Shown piece by piece: positions 23,195-33,245 of a stretch of DNA of 64,000 nt. Position 1 is the stretch's first letter; each line of letters starts with the position of its first letter. The notes beneath the pieces were generated by a model. That model was given only the letters and a program-made list of their open reading frames with translations. It ran no database searches and was not told the DNA's origin. A program made the translations under genes and the position numbers. The stretch is from Agrypnia vestita (taxonomy: Eukaryota > Arthropoda > Insecta > Trichoptera > Phryganeidae): the NCBI GenBank assembly GCA_016648135.1, contig JADDOH010011213.1:53969-117968 (forward strand), read 5' to 3'.

Positions 23195-23470
23195 TTTTTT
23201 AATGCGGTTTAAACGCCCTGAGATCCTTCCCGAGTCGCATCTGGTGGGGTTTTGTAATAATGAACACGGGAGGGCGGTCAGGACGTGGAGAACACTCGGC
23301 CCGTTTTGTTAGAAGGAAAGTTTGGAACAGCCCAAGTGTTTCCATACCCGGGGACATTTTCTGGCTCCACGAGGTATTTGCACTTAGGGGTTGGAACGAG
23401 AATTTCATTAAGACGTTTGTGAGAAGCACTCATTTTTCTATTGATCCTACGTCATTTCCCTTCTAGGCGT
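23195..23470. other. GC-enriched island (candidate noncoding element)
   Basis: Island with CAAGTG/CACTTA words of NK-homeodomain type. Two overlapping frames of about 70 codons on opposite strands encode no known domain. Candidate regulatory island by composition. Confidence 0.35.
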
Positions 23471-23482
23471 ACCTAAAGTTTA

Positions 23483-23820
23483 TTACTCCCTTTCTTTTAA
23501 CTCGTAGCGTCTGCTTGTCTGCCGAAAAAACTTTGGATCGATTTTTATCCCTTTTCCCGTGATCCAATCGAGCTGAAACTTTGCAGGCAGGCTCGTGTCG
23601 ACGATAAAAATGATCTAACCAATTTTTGTTTAATTTTTTTAAATATTAAAGTAAAATTTTGGATTTATCGAAATTTTAACGTTTTTTATTACTCCCATTC
23701 TTTTAACCCGTAGCGTCGCCCGACTCGAGCCCGACGCGTAGAGAAGGCGCGAAACCTGTTTCAACTAGTAAATGAGAAAGGGTGTAGGTATAATAAAAAC
23801 TTGTTTTTTATGGGTTGGTT
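23483..23820 (+). mobile_element. CTCCC-type TIR element, copy 2 (rearranged)
   Basis: Left end ATTACTCCCTTTCTTTTAAC and core GATCCAATCGAGCTGAAAC. A second left-end-like start (ATTACTCCCATTCTTTTAAC) appears at about 23688, followed by the shared right end TAATAAAAACTTG and TTTATGGGTT. It is either two truncated copies in tandem or an internal deletion product. Confidence 0.65.
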
Positions 23821-23959
23821 AGTCCTTTCCCTTTTCATCGAATAAATCATGTCTTCATGATTTTTTCCTTACCATTTCTCTCTTAGTAATCTGAGACACG
23901 GTATTTCTTAAATAATTAGTTCATATTATGGTAAGCAGTACGTTTAAAGTCACAAAAAA

Positions 23960-24494
23960 AAACTAACCCATAAAAATCATGTTTTTATTTTACTCCGTTT
24001 CTTTATAAATTAAGTTTACCATCATGTAATTAAATAATTGATTGACTGAAAATGAAACATGTCTAGATAAATATCTATGCCAAAAATCTCTAAAAATATC
24101 TCTTTATTCTTTGATTTCTTCCCAAAAAACCGAAGTGTGCTGTCTGTCATCTGTGAACCAATTGTCATAAATTTTCGAAATTCGTAGTCAAGTACCTATT
24201 ATACCTACCGACGGAGTAATTCAAATTTTAAATATTCCGTGACATTATCGGGCCGCCAAACTTTTGTAATGATTCAAATTTGAAAAAACCATTAAAATTT
24301 CTAAAAATCCAAAATTATACTATAATTATTATTTTTTTAACGAAAATTTGATATATCATTTTGATCGACGGTACGAGTCTTCTTGCAAAGTTTCAGCTCG
24401 ATTGGATCACGGGACAGGGGTTAAAAATCGATCCAAAGTTTTTTCGACGGCAAGCAAGCAAGCAGACGCCACGAGTTAATATAAAGGGAGTAAC
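23960..24494 (-). mobile_element. CTCCC-type TIR element, copy 3
   Basis: Minus-strand copy: AAAGGGAGTA at 24484-24493 and AACCCATAAAAATCATG with ACTCCGTTTCTTT at the other end. Internal GATTGGATCACGGG and AAAAATCGATCCAAAG mirror the family core. No intact transposase. Confidence 0.7.
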
Positions 24495-24604
24495 AAATAA
24501 GAATAAGATAAATTAGAACAATCGCAGAAAGAAACGGGTAGCAGAGGATGGAGAAGAGAGGAATGGCAGTCGTTGAGTGAGTCTTTTATCCAACAATATA
24601 TAGA

Positions 24605-25195
24605 TACTAGCCGTAAACCCGTAAAAAATCACGGTACATAATAATAATTAATAACGACCCTTGCGTGTAGTTCCAGTGCACGTTTACTCTTCTAAGTTAC
24701 TTATATCTCAGACACACACAAGTCTTGATCATTGTATCAATAACATGTCCTAACCATCAGAATCTTCCTTCATTCAGCAGCAGTATGTACCTATTTATCT
24801 ATTTACGTACTCAGCTAGGCTAAGCGATGTTTCAATAATCTTAATAATAATAATATGGTGACAGCTGAAATCAGCGGCACACAATTATAATAATTTCATT
24901 ATATGTCTGTCCGTAATGTCCGTAACTTGCTAAATTACAACTTAAGATAATTAGAGTGTAACACGCAATCAGCGCGCAACACGCAACGGCTCAGACAACA
25001 CTCAAGGGTCGCTCATAAATTTACACGAACTTGACATTTTTATATTATTATTTTATTACCTATATTTAGTTTTAGGTTTAAGCGAATGAAGTAAATTAAA
25101 AATTTATATGGTTGGTTATCTATTCATATCTTTTCAGCTTCAAAATCCTGCAAGTATTATGTTTTTTTATTTTTCGCGGGTGTACAGCTAGTAAG
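24605..25195. mobile_element. TIR-flanked element, ACTAGC family
   Basis: Left end TACTAGCCGTAAACCCGTAA; right end, in complement, TTACTAGCTGTACACCCGCG. These give about 25-bp imperfect terminal inverted repeats around 590 bp of non-coding sequence. The same terminus occurs at 1765 and 28665. Superfamily uncertain. Confidence 0.5.
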
Positions 25196-25234
25196 ATTAT
25201 AAAACATTACAAAAACCGAAATAAAGTATTCGCA

Positions 25235-25760
25235 TGAAAATACAAGCCGCAATTTTCACTCGCGTAGCTTTAATTATTCAATACTCTCAGAGTACGGAGC
25301 GTTTCGGCTTTAGAACCACTTGTTCGACGTCAGCGTAGTGTAAACTGGCGAACGGTTTTCCGCCATTCAATTCATTTCATGCAGAAGTTCGCATCTCCCC
25401 GAAGAAAACGCGCCCCAACTCCCCCCGCCGCAAGGGCGACAGTCGCGCGCGCCGCGGGGTGCGCCTTGCGGCCTTCTGCGTCCGGACCGGCGCTTTAATT
25501 TGATAAAACAAAGGCTGTATGAATTGTTGAGCGGTGGAATAAATCTTGGGCTATTTCAGTATTTATAAATAGTGGTGTTCGGACACGCGATCATTTTAAT
25601 AAAGGGCAGGCTCATTTGTTCGGTGGGCGCTGAATTGCCTCGGCCGTTCTTGAGGGAAGTCCATCGCGGGTGAAATTGGTTAATTAATTTACAGCCGTCA
25701 TTAGAGTCGTATTGATTTTAACCCGCTTTTGTGATTCGGTTAACTCTTTGAAGAGAGTTT
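25235..25760. promoter_or_regulatory. Long CpG-rich island (candidate noncoding element)
   Basis: About 520 bp of high GC. The core at 25390-25495 is strongly CpG-rich (GTCGCGCGCGCCGCGGGG). AT-rich binding-type words lie around it (AACAAAGG, ATTGATTTTAA). A TATTTATAAATA palindrome sits at about 25558. No long open frame. It could be an enhancer or an unlinked promoter. Confidence 0.4.
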
Positions 25761-25944
25761 CTTATTCATTGTTTCTGCAGTGACTCCAAATCCTATTTTT
25801 ATTTAACATAACATACAGGGTTATCGGGCCTCAAAAAACTCGATTATCAAAAGAATTATTTTTGTAATACGAGAATTTCCTTGGCATTGACTTATTCGCA
25901 TATATATATATATATGGCGGTGAGCTCCGGACCCAAACGGTTGT

Positions 25945-26085
25945 ACGCTTTTTGGAGAAGCAGCTCATCGACAAGGCGCCCTGAAGATAAACAGTGAGAT
26001 CTGTTCGAAACGTCGGCAGACGACTGGTCCTGACGACCAGAATTTGACGCGGGTTACCCCCAAAGTAGTTAGAACTAACACATAA
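25945..26085 (+). mobile_element. Penelope-like 3' unit, third variant
   Basis: CTGAAGA (25981-25987), then AACAG...CTGTT (5-bp stem II), then GAAA (26007-26010), with GCC upstream and GGC downstream for a 3-bp stem I. A GACTGGTCCTGACGACCAG hairpin-like stretch follows at about 26022-26040. The order is that of a hammerhead core; position 4 of the box differs from the other copies. Confidence 0.45.
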
Positions 26086-26112
26086 ATATATAAATATATA
26101 TATATATATGTA

Positions 26113-26297
26113 TTTTTTTTAAATAGAGATGCGCACAAGAAATACATGTCACATCAATATACTTACTATTTTCAAATCAAGCTAAACGCTTGTGCTATGA
26201 AAATAGGACTAACTTGCTTGTCTGGAGTGAGATTCGAACCTGCGACCTTTGGATCACGAGGCGAGAGTCCTAACCGCAATACCAATGAGCTACTCGA
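26113..26297 (-). mobile_element. SINE-A copy, minus strand, nearly full length
   Basis: In complement: GAGTAGCTCATTGGTATTGC head, box B GGTTCGAATC, body and GTACTTGT-type 3' part with a poly(A)-side AAATA tail. It matches 61412-61608 along its full length. Confidence 0.75.
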
Positions 26298-26319
26298 ATG
26301 CATTCAAACTCTTCATGCA

Positions 26320-26425
26320 GCCATAACCTAATATCAATTGTTATGGAGTTAAGCAATATCAAAGTTTGCACGTATCTGACTTATTTTTTACAAAACGTTG
26401 AATATCATTACAGTAATACAGTAAG
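26320..26425 (+). mobile_element. Foldback element fragment (family F)
   Basis: CCTAATATCAAT...TTATGGAG, CAATATCAAAGTTTGCA and CTGACTTATTTTTT match the left arm of 43151-43677. It abuts the LINE piece at 26430. Confidence 0.55.
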
Positions 26426-26429
26426 TACA

Positions 26430-26880
26430 TTGATTAAAACTCTTGTCTGGAGTGTGCTGATGTATGGCAGCGAAACATGGACCATCGGCCAGAGCATGTC
26501 CGGGAGGCTAGCGGCCTTTGAGATGTGGTGCTACAGGCGCATGGCGAGGATCCATTATTCAGAACATATCCGAAACGACGAGGCGTTGAGCAGGGCGGGC
26601 GAAAAGAAGCGGCTCCTTAACAGAATCGCCCAACAGCGAGCAATTTGGATAGGCCATAATATAAGGCATCTGGGCCTGCTTTAACCATCGACGAGGGAAA
26701 TGTTGAAGGCAACAATCGTAGAGGCCGCCCGAGATTAAGCTACGTAGACCATATTATCGGAGATGTGCGCTGTAGCACCTACCAAGAGATGAAGAGGCTG
26801 ACAGGTGACAGAGAAGAGTGAAGAGGGCGAGTGCTTGTTGCAGACCAATCCTAGGATTGTGACCCAAAAAAAAAAAAACT
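26430..26880 (+). pseudogene. LINE reverse transcriptase C-terminal fragment (family L1b)
   Basis: The first frame encodes LIKTLVWSVLMYGSETWTIG followed by FEMWCYRRMARI, the 'YGSETW ... FE.W..RR' block of insect LINE polymerases. It ends at a stop at 26682. A shifted frame continues with RRGRPRLSYVDHI and EMKRLTGDREE, the conserved C-terminal end, with a TGA where the final Trp should be. A 3' poly(A) run follows at 26867-26878. 5'-truncated and inactivated by at least one frameshift and one stop. Confidence 0.8.
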
Positions 26881-26984
26881 TATACAAATTACGAAAAATT
26901 CATTCGTTTTAATAAAAATTTAATAAAATAATAAAAACCCCGCAGAAATTCCGATTGGAATGTTTTCCAATTGGAACTGGAAAG

Positions 26985-27090
26985 TTTAAGTTATCGTTAT
27001 GATTATCCAACGTTTTATTAAAGATAATTAAAATAGGAATACAGTCTTGCGAGGTTATTAATGCATTCCAAATAATTCTGTATATTTTAC
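26985..27090 (+). mobile_element. Foldback element fragment (family F)
   Basis: Shares 'AGTC(C/T)TGCGAGGTTATTAATG' and 'TTCCAAATAA...TGTATA' with 22620-22680. One-arm remnant. Confidence 0.45.
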
Positions 27091-28309
27091 ACAAAACAAT
27101 AAACGGAACTATCGACTGTCCTCAATTTTTAGAACGTATCTGCTTGCTTGTTCCATCCTGCGAAACTCAAAGTCATGCAAGTTTTCCCTTGAAAACTACG
27201 AAACCAAAATAGTTTAATTTATTCACTGTAAAGGCTTTCCTAGATTAGCAAACAGATACGAGCAGCTAAATGTTTTTGCCACCAATTTTGCTACATCCAA
27301 ACATACTTTAAAAGGTGTATTGAAGGATGACTAGTGGAGTTTAGATATCATCCAATTATCGGTAGCTGCCAACATCTCGGTTGTTTTTGTGCGCTGGCTT
27401 TCATGGTTTCGATATTTGTTGTTAATGGGGTTTGGGAGATGTTTTGTGTAATAAGCGATGGTTGAAACTATGCACGGTCGTTTTATTGTTAAATTTTGTT
27501 TGCCTTACCAATATCGTAAATAAAAGCACTGAGGGGCATTTATAAATAAGTAAATAAAAATAAAATAATAATATCCTGTAAAATATTTGGTAGTTATTTG
27601 AATTTTACCATATATCAATAAACCTACACAAGCCTCGCGTTAGAATTCTGGCCAGATGACTCTGCTAAAAACATTCAAGGTTTGGTGAATTACAACAAAG
27701 AGGTCACTTACAATATTGATCCTGGTTTATTATTCACTTTTCAACATAAATTTATTACCTGTGAAGTTGTTAAAATAAATTTAAAGATTTTGTGCAGTCT
27801 AGGTTGCAACGCGCGAATTAAATTTCCCACACAGGTGTATCAGTATTTAAGAGTGTTTTATTCAGTTAAACACTTTTACAGGAGAATTAATACATTTATT
27901 TGAGGAGAATTTTACAGAGCGAAAATCAGAAACACAGTGATTGGGCTTCCACCCGTTCTTACTACTTATGCTTTAAATCTTTTGTTTCTAAATGAATATA
28001 AACACTCTTTGTTTCGAAGGGATTTTTATGATGTTAAAATAAACAATTTAACGAATTCATTGACCTAAAAGGCTGAACAGGCTTAAGGGTAAAGATTCAT
28101 CTCTTTGTCTTCATATGAAATCCTCCAACCTAGGGACTAACGTAAACAATAAGTTCATTGACATGAATGGCTAACCTGAACAAAATAAGTTTTTGTATCG
28201 ATATTCTAGTTTAAATAAATGCCAAAATATTATAATGGTAGCGGAGATATAACACTCGATTATCCCATAAAATAATTTTACGCACACGCAAATTTATAAT
28301 ATCAATCGC
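27091..28309. other. AT-rich DNA, weakly GC-enriched at 27270-27450
   Basis: No defined feature. A mild GC rise at about 27270-27450 could be a short noncoding element, but I cannot support more. Confidence 0.3.
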
Positions 28310-28490
28310 TGGAGCTATTGTCAAGAGTCCGTAGATGGCGTTTTCATGGAGGTTCTTGGAGCGGGCTACGCTGCCCGCTGCCGTCGCGCAATCCTCTGTT
28401 GACCATTTCCGCAGTCTCTGGTGACAACCTGACAACGGGCCTGCCGCCAGGTGGCGGACTGTGTCCACGGTCACCACTGTAACCGGTAAT
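28310..28490 (-). other. GC-rich block with an 88-codon minus frame
   Basis: A GC-rich block in AT-rich DNA. The minus frame 28211-28477 starts VTVDTVRHLAAGPLSGCHQR and has no domain I can name. It could be a decayed transposon or a noncoding island. Confidence 0.25.
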
Positions 28491-28659
28491 TATTTAACCA
28501 ATAAAATTTAATATGTATGACTTTCATGCGTTTGTTATTTACCTTCCGTGTGCTATCATTCGCCACAGGTTATGGATTCTATTATGGATATTTTATTGAC
28601 CGAATAGGAATCTGCTTACGCATCTTTAATTTATTTTGTTTCAACATTTTATTTTACTT

Positions 28660-28695
28660 ACTAGTTGTAACCCGTCAAAAATGACGGTACTTTTA
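28660..28695 (+). repeat. Terminus of the ACTAGC family
   Basis: TACTAGTTGTAACCCGTCAA followed by AATGACGG, similar to the ends of 24605-25195. Confidence 0.4.
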
Positions 28696-28874
28696 TATGT
28701 CGGTTCCTGAGAAATAAGTATTTATTTATTTTATTTTAAAAAAATCCTAAAAATAAATACGAAAATTTGAAAAAATGCTGAAATTATTATTCAGCAATAA
28801 TATTTAAAAATAAATTTTTAAATAATTTAAAAAACAAAAGACATTATTCATTTTAATATTTTGACATATATATA

Positions 28875-28916
28875 ACACCCTGACGATGGAAAAGTATTTC
28901 CGAAACATTTAGGTGT
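28875..28916 (+). ncRNA. Candidate minimal type I hammerhead ribozyme
   Basis: Stem I ACACC (28875-28879) pairs with GGTGT (28912-28916). CTGACGA occupies 28880-28886. Stem II GGAAA/TTTCC has an AGTA loop (28888-28901). GAAA is 28902-28905. A four-base CATT loop closed by a single A-U pair replaces stem III, and the NUH site is TTA just before GGTGT. This very short stem III is the form described for Penelope-like elements, where self-cleavage processes the element RNA. All conserved core positions are present. The surrounding element is otherwise not recognisable. Confidence 0.65.
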
Positions 28917-29019
28917 AATTAATCAAATAACATAAGTAGTTTTATACAAATAATACAATCAATATTTTTTTTAAATTATTCACATTCACGATAAAACAAT
29001 CACAGTATTTTTTTATTGG

Positions 29020-29090
29020 AAAAATAATGTAATGCCATTAGTGTTTAAACATGATTACGATATCAAGATTTTAATATGACAAAGACCAAG
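29020..29090 (+). mobile_element. Family N element fragment
   Basis: TGCCATTAGTGTTTAAACAT followed by GATTACGATATCAAGATTTT resembles the right part of the family N elements at 12165-12510 and 9125-9820. Short and diverged. Confidence 0.35.
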
Positions 29091-29635
29091 TTGAAGAAAA
29101 TAGTATTAAATTAAAAACAAATTAAAAACACGTTTTTGCAAAAAGTGACTCAAAAACAGAAAGTATATTTTAACAGAAACATCACCTAGAACGATCTCAG
29201 TGTATGTCTACATCAATAAAATCAACACTGCGTTTTTTTACAATTAATCATTATTTATATTTTATAATAAACAAATCAAAAAAAGCATTTTACGCAAAAA
29301 TTAAGTATTTATTTATGATTGTTATTGCTTATTTATTTGTTTCTATATTTTTCAACGCAATTTACGAATATTGACTTAGATTTCAATTGCGAAGTATTCC
29401 AGAAACACTTTTCTCCGGGGACACTCTCCAAATATATTCGGAAATATTCTTCAGCTGTGAATACCTTTAGAATTGCAATACATTATTCTCTTAGAAACGA
29501 ACAAGTTATATTTGCCTAAAAGGTTTTTTTTATTTCATTCTGATTTTGATGGAAACAATCATTATAATAATATATACAGTGGATAATTATGTTTTTAGGT
29601 ACTATCTAATAAAAGATGAAAAAAAAAACTTGAGT
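29091..29635. other. AT-rich DNA, no feature seen
   Basis: AT-rich. Two overlapping frames of 64-66 codons have random AT-type composition. Confidence 0.4.
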
Positions 29636-30145
29636 TTTTACTCCCTTTATATTAACTCGTGGCGTCTGCTTGCTTGCTTGCTGGCTCGCCGGCTTGCCGT
29701 CGAAAAAATTTTGGATCGATTTTTGACCCTTTTCCCGTGATCCAATCGAGCTGAAACTTTGCAAGCAGACTCGTGGCGACGATCAAGAAGATCTATCAAA
29801 TTTTCTTTAAAAAATAATAATAATTATAGTATAATTTTTGATTTTTCATATTTTTAATAGTTTTTTCAAATTGTAATCATTACAAAAGTTTGATTACTAG
29901 CAACGGCGGCCCGATAACGTCGCGGAATATTTTCTAAATTTGAATTACTCCGTCGTTATACATAATAGGTACTTCACTACACAAAGCACGAAGTGTCTTA
30001 TCAAAGCTCAAAACATCTGACATTTTAGAAATATATTAAATTACTGTTAGTTTAGTGTTATGTTATATGTTTTAATTCGTCTTTAATTGTTATTATATTT
30101 TGCAAAGAAAGGGAGTATAATAAAAACTTGTTTTTTATGGGTTAC
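29636..30145 (+). mobile_element. CTCCC-type TIR element, copy 4
   Basis: Left end TTTACTCCCTTTATATTAAC; right end AAAGAAAGGGAGTATAATAA then ACTTG and TTTATGGGTTA. The core GGATCGATTTTTGACCC, GTGATCCAATCGAGCTG and GACTCGTGGCGACGATCAAG is the best preserved of the four copies. A GCTTGCTTGCTGGCTCGCCG run lies near the left end. No intact transposase. Confidence 0.75.
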
Positions 30146-30239
30146 TTTTTTTATCTTTTTATTCATGGATCAAAAATGATTTGAATCGTATTAAAACTAT
30201 TTCGAATAGTGATTAATCATATTAAAACTTAGAATATTT

Positions 30240-30720
30240 TCTCGATATCTCGGTGAAGCTGTGACAAAAAGACTCCACCGCATGAATCCCGAAAGAAAAA
30301 TTCTCATATTTCAAATTAATTGAAGTGTCGCGAGAGGGGCGGATAGATCCAGGATAGACCTCGGATAGAGGTGAGGCTTTGCACAATTCAGGCGGAATAA
30401 TATCTTAAACTGCTGAAGGTATAATAAATGCTATTCTTGCACTATTGGATCGGGACGAGGACGGCGAAATTGCACCGTCATATATTGTCGCCGTAAGCCT
30501 CTTTGTGACTTCAATTACTTTCGCAGACGACCGGCAGAAGGTGCCTACGGAAGGATCCGAGTGTTATGGAAATGGATGCCAGGGCGATATTAGCGCGACC
30601 CGGGGCGACGGATGTGGGCGACTCTGCTCTAATGGTGATGGGATTGGATCCTGATGGGACGATTTGTTCAAATTTGATTTTTGCGCGAGTCGCTATCATT
30701 GGACGTAAAGCTTAATGTAG
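30240..30720. other. GC-enriched island (candidate noncoding element)
   Basis: About 480 bp, clearly richer in GC. Three GGATAGA words at about 30341, 30353 and 30364 are spaced 11-12 bp apart, about one helical turn. Overlapping frames of 62-69 codons on both strands show no domain. Confidence 0.35.
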
Positions 30721-30950
30721 CTTCATCTAAATATATTTAGAGCACTTCTAATTTCAATAAAATTCAAACATTTGCCACGTTCAGGTGCGCAAATATATCT
30801 ATCTGTTTTCATGAAATTGCATCCCGATCTGTTAGAAATGAAACTTGGAAACGATACCGTATATCTATACTAATATATTGACACGTATTAATGAAAACGC
30901 TGGGATTTAATACAGGATTTATTAAATACCGATTAATTAATTAAACTCAC

Positions 30951-31273
30951 GTACAACGTCACTTATCACTATTAAATGTAACGCTATTCCTTAAATTAAA
31001 CTGTTTCGCAAATTTATCACTTGTAAATAGACAAATTATATTCGCTTTAACACTTTATTCACTGTTCACTACAACATTCCATTAATTTCCGCACTTATTA
31101 CTATTCGCTTCAGTTTACCTCGCTACGTAAGAACTTTCTAGAATCGCTGTCGAATTTCTGCTCCCTTGGTATCACTGGCTTCTTGCCGCTACCGCTCGTT
31201 TGGCCGGACTGACCGCCGCCCGCGGCTATCTTCGCTTCTGTTATCGCTGTCAGACGCGCAAGTAAAAATAACT
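30951..31273 (-). other. Putative untranslated first exon downstream of a heat-shock promoter
   Basis: The start is set about 30 bp downstream of the minus-strand TATA box at 31296-31303. The end is set at a consensus-like donor, TAC|GTGAGT, at 30951/30950. The first ATG is late (near 31087) and opens a four-codon frame only, so the segment looks like leader rather than coding sequence. It includes a further heat-shock element GAACTTTCTAGAA at 31131-31143. No hsp70, hsp90 or other chaperone frame follows on the minus strand in this window. It may be a leader exon of a gene reaching left of the window, a heat-inducible noncoding RNA, or a promoter carried by a transposon. Confidence 0.35.
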
Positions 31274-31295
31274 CTCCGGTTACTCCTGCATGTCG

Positions 31296-31354
31296 TATTT
31301 ATACTGGCCAACGCTGTTATCGAAATTTCGAGAAGTTTCACGCGTTTTCGAGAA
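31296..31354 (-). promoter_or_regulatory. Heat-shock-type promoter: TATA box plus HSE array
   Basis: On the minus strand, TATAAATA (31303-31296) is preceded 18 bp upstream by GAAATTTCGAGAAGTTTC (31322-31339), four perfect alternating nGAAn/nTTCn pentamers. A further TTCGAGAA (31347-31354) lies beyond. Arrays of three or more pentamers close upstream of a TATA box are the arrangement of insect hsp70-class promoters bound by heat shock factor. The motif match is seen directly; activity is inferred. Confidence 0.6.
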
Positions 31355-31499
31355 TTTCCTCGCGTTTTCCAGACTTTTGTAGATGTCTCTCGAAAGTCGG
31401 AGGTGATTTCAGATCTTTCGGTAGTATTGTGCCAATTTCAAACAACTGTCACTTTGACAGAAGTGAATGGTTCTTTTTTTAGCCTCGTTAAAATATAAA

Positions 31500-32049
31500 G
31501 AGGTAATGTTTGTTAGTTTTAATGTAGGGGGTAATCACCGAAACTCCTCATTTGATTTCAAAAATTCTTTCACCAATATTTAGAATGGACATAGGCCATA
31601 TATTATTCCGCTAAAATAAAAAGGCTTTTCGTGGTGAGAAGTTATTCAATAGAGAAGTTTTGTAACTCAAAAAATTCTTTAAAAAAGTTCTCAACGACAT
31701 ATATCCATATGTTACGGTTAATACACAAATGAATGAAATATGAATTGGTCACTAAAAATCTGCGCGTGCGAGGCCGCAATAGTAAAGTAAAAGCTTTTAA
31801 ATAAAGGTCGAGAAACTTCTGGTTTGTGTCTTCTGGGGTATTATGCCGTGTTATTATGACTTTGTATATTATTTTGACAGACAATATTAAAAAACTAATT
31901 TTCAACTTTCTACGGTATGTGATACTACAGTATTGGTACTTTAATCAATGTCCTAAAATGATACCTTTATATAATTTTAAACACAGAATCAACATGCATT
32001 TAGCAACAAGGCGGGTATGAAATAATTTTTGAGTTTCGTCCTGTGCGGG
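31500..32049. other. AT-rich DNA, no feature seen
   Basis: AT-rich. Overlapping frames of 64-87 codons on the two strands have no recognisable domain. Confidence 0.4.
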
Positions 32050-32345
32050 TTATAAGAAAAGGGTTTGAGCGGAAATGTCCACAAAGTAATACCACCTCCA
32101 TTATATGGCTTAGCCACCTCGTACCGACTCTATTCCTGAGGTCGGGGAATGGCCTCGGAAAATGTCCAATATCGTTTGCCGTCCGACGAGAGGGAAGTTT
32201 CCCTCCTGGAGTGGGGGAATTTCCCACGTACCAACACAACGGCGCTTTCCGGATAAAATGATTGGCGATTTTCCGGAAGCCTGGACTGAAAGGGATAGCT
32301 ACAGGGAGGAAAATCGAAACGAGACAAAAATAGAAAATTGCATTT
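32050..32345. promoter_or_regulatory. GC-enriched island with two Rel/NF-kB-type sites
   Basis: GGGAAGTTTCCC (32192-32203) and GGGAATTTCCC (32215-32225) lie 11 bp apart. The second is a perfect palindromic kappa-B/Dorsal-type site and the first is the same with one extra base between half-sites. Two ETS-type CCGGA words (about 32249 and 32273) are nearby. Frames of 65-130 codons run on both strands and conflict, so I treat the island as noncoding. Enhancer activity in immunity or axis patterning is inference. Confidence 0.4.
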
Positions 32346-32497
32346 CTTTTAAATATGTTTCTTATGTTTCGACTTCCACCGTATTTTTTCAACCAGTGAA
32401 CGTTATAAACGTTATAAATAACATGACAGAATTCTCTGAGTGCCGATTGCTTTTAATTATACAGTATGATAAAAAGAAAATTGATGTAAAACATTTT

Positions 32498-32617
32498 TAA
32501 GCTAAACGCTAGTGCTATGAAAATAAGAGTAACTCGGTGATGTTCTAGAATAAGTCTCGAATCCACGACCATCTTGATCACCAGGCAAGTTTCTTTGCGC
32601 TGAATCAGCAAGTATGA
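32498..32617 (-). mobile_element. SINE-A copy, minus strand, diverged
   Basis: Begins TAAGCTAAACGCTAGTGCTA and retains a decayed box B (CTCGAATCC in complement context). The head is rearranged and the 3' tail is missing. Confidence 0.6.
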
Positions 32618-33090
32618 CAACTTTAAATTGCAAGTAAACATTGAGCCATAATATACTTGCCAGAAAAACAACATTGTATTAATGGCATTCTCAAAATTAA
32701 TATATATCATATCAAAATGAGGAATTTTGATTTTTATTTTATTAAGAGAGATAATGTGTACCTTCAAAAAAGATAATACTTTTAATTGGCGTTTCATGTT
32801 GGTATTCACTGTCGCAAATTGAGTTGCTGGGTGAATTCTTGACCAGTGATGAGTATAATACATCAATATTTTTTTTTGTGACTCCATTCGGGCTAACGAA
32901 TATAACGTTAACTAGTTGAAAAATACACAACTACTGAAAGCATCAATATCTTATAATATTTATCAGCTGTCTATGAGAATTTGTTAAATTTAGCGTTCGT
33001 CAAAGTTTTCTGGCTCGTTTATATATAAAGACATATTGTCAGATTAAATTTAAAAAAAATTGTATAATTTATACATAAATATTGTCATTA
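32618..33090. other. AT-rich DNA, no feature seen
   Basis: AT-rich. The 144-codon minus-strand frame 32453-32887 is K/I/F-rich with no domain, and it overlaps the SINE, so I treat it as chance. Confidence 0.4.
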
Positions 33091-33245
33091 TAGTAGCTAG
33101 TTGGTCTTGTGGTTAGCACTCTCTTCTCGTGATCCAAAGGTCGCAGGTTCTAATCTCACTCCAGACAAGCAAGTTAGTCCTATTTTATTGATGTGACATG
33201 AATTTCGTGTTCACATCTCTATTTTTTTTTAATTAAAAAAAAAAT
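33091..33245 (+). mobile_element. SINE-A copy with an internal deletion
   Basis: Head TAGTAGCTAGTTGGTCTTGT, box B GGTTCTAATC, then CAAGTTAGTCCTATTTT. It jumps directly to ATTGATGTGACATGAATTTC, so the ~45-bp 'CATAGCACAAGCG...AATA' section is missing. It ends in a T-rich/A-rich tail. Confidence 0.7.

Noticed and set aside
30951..31273. hsp70 or hsp90 gene downstream of the heat-shock promoter
   Set aside because: No chaperone frame is present on the minus strand to the left within this window.
32000..32392. 130-codon minus-strand frame across the Rel-site island
   Set aside because: Competing long frames on the other strand in the same island and no recognisable domain; GC-rich islands favour such frames by chance.
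32453..32887. 144-codon minus-strand open frame, the longest not explained by a transposon
   Set aside because: Composition is that of random AT-rich DNA (I, F, K, L), no domain, and it overlaps a SINE.
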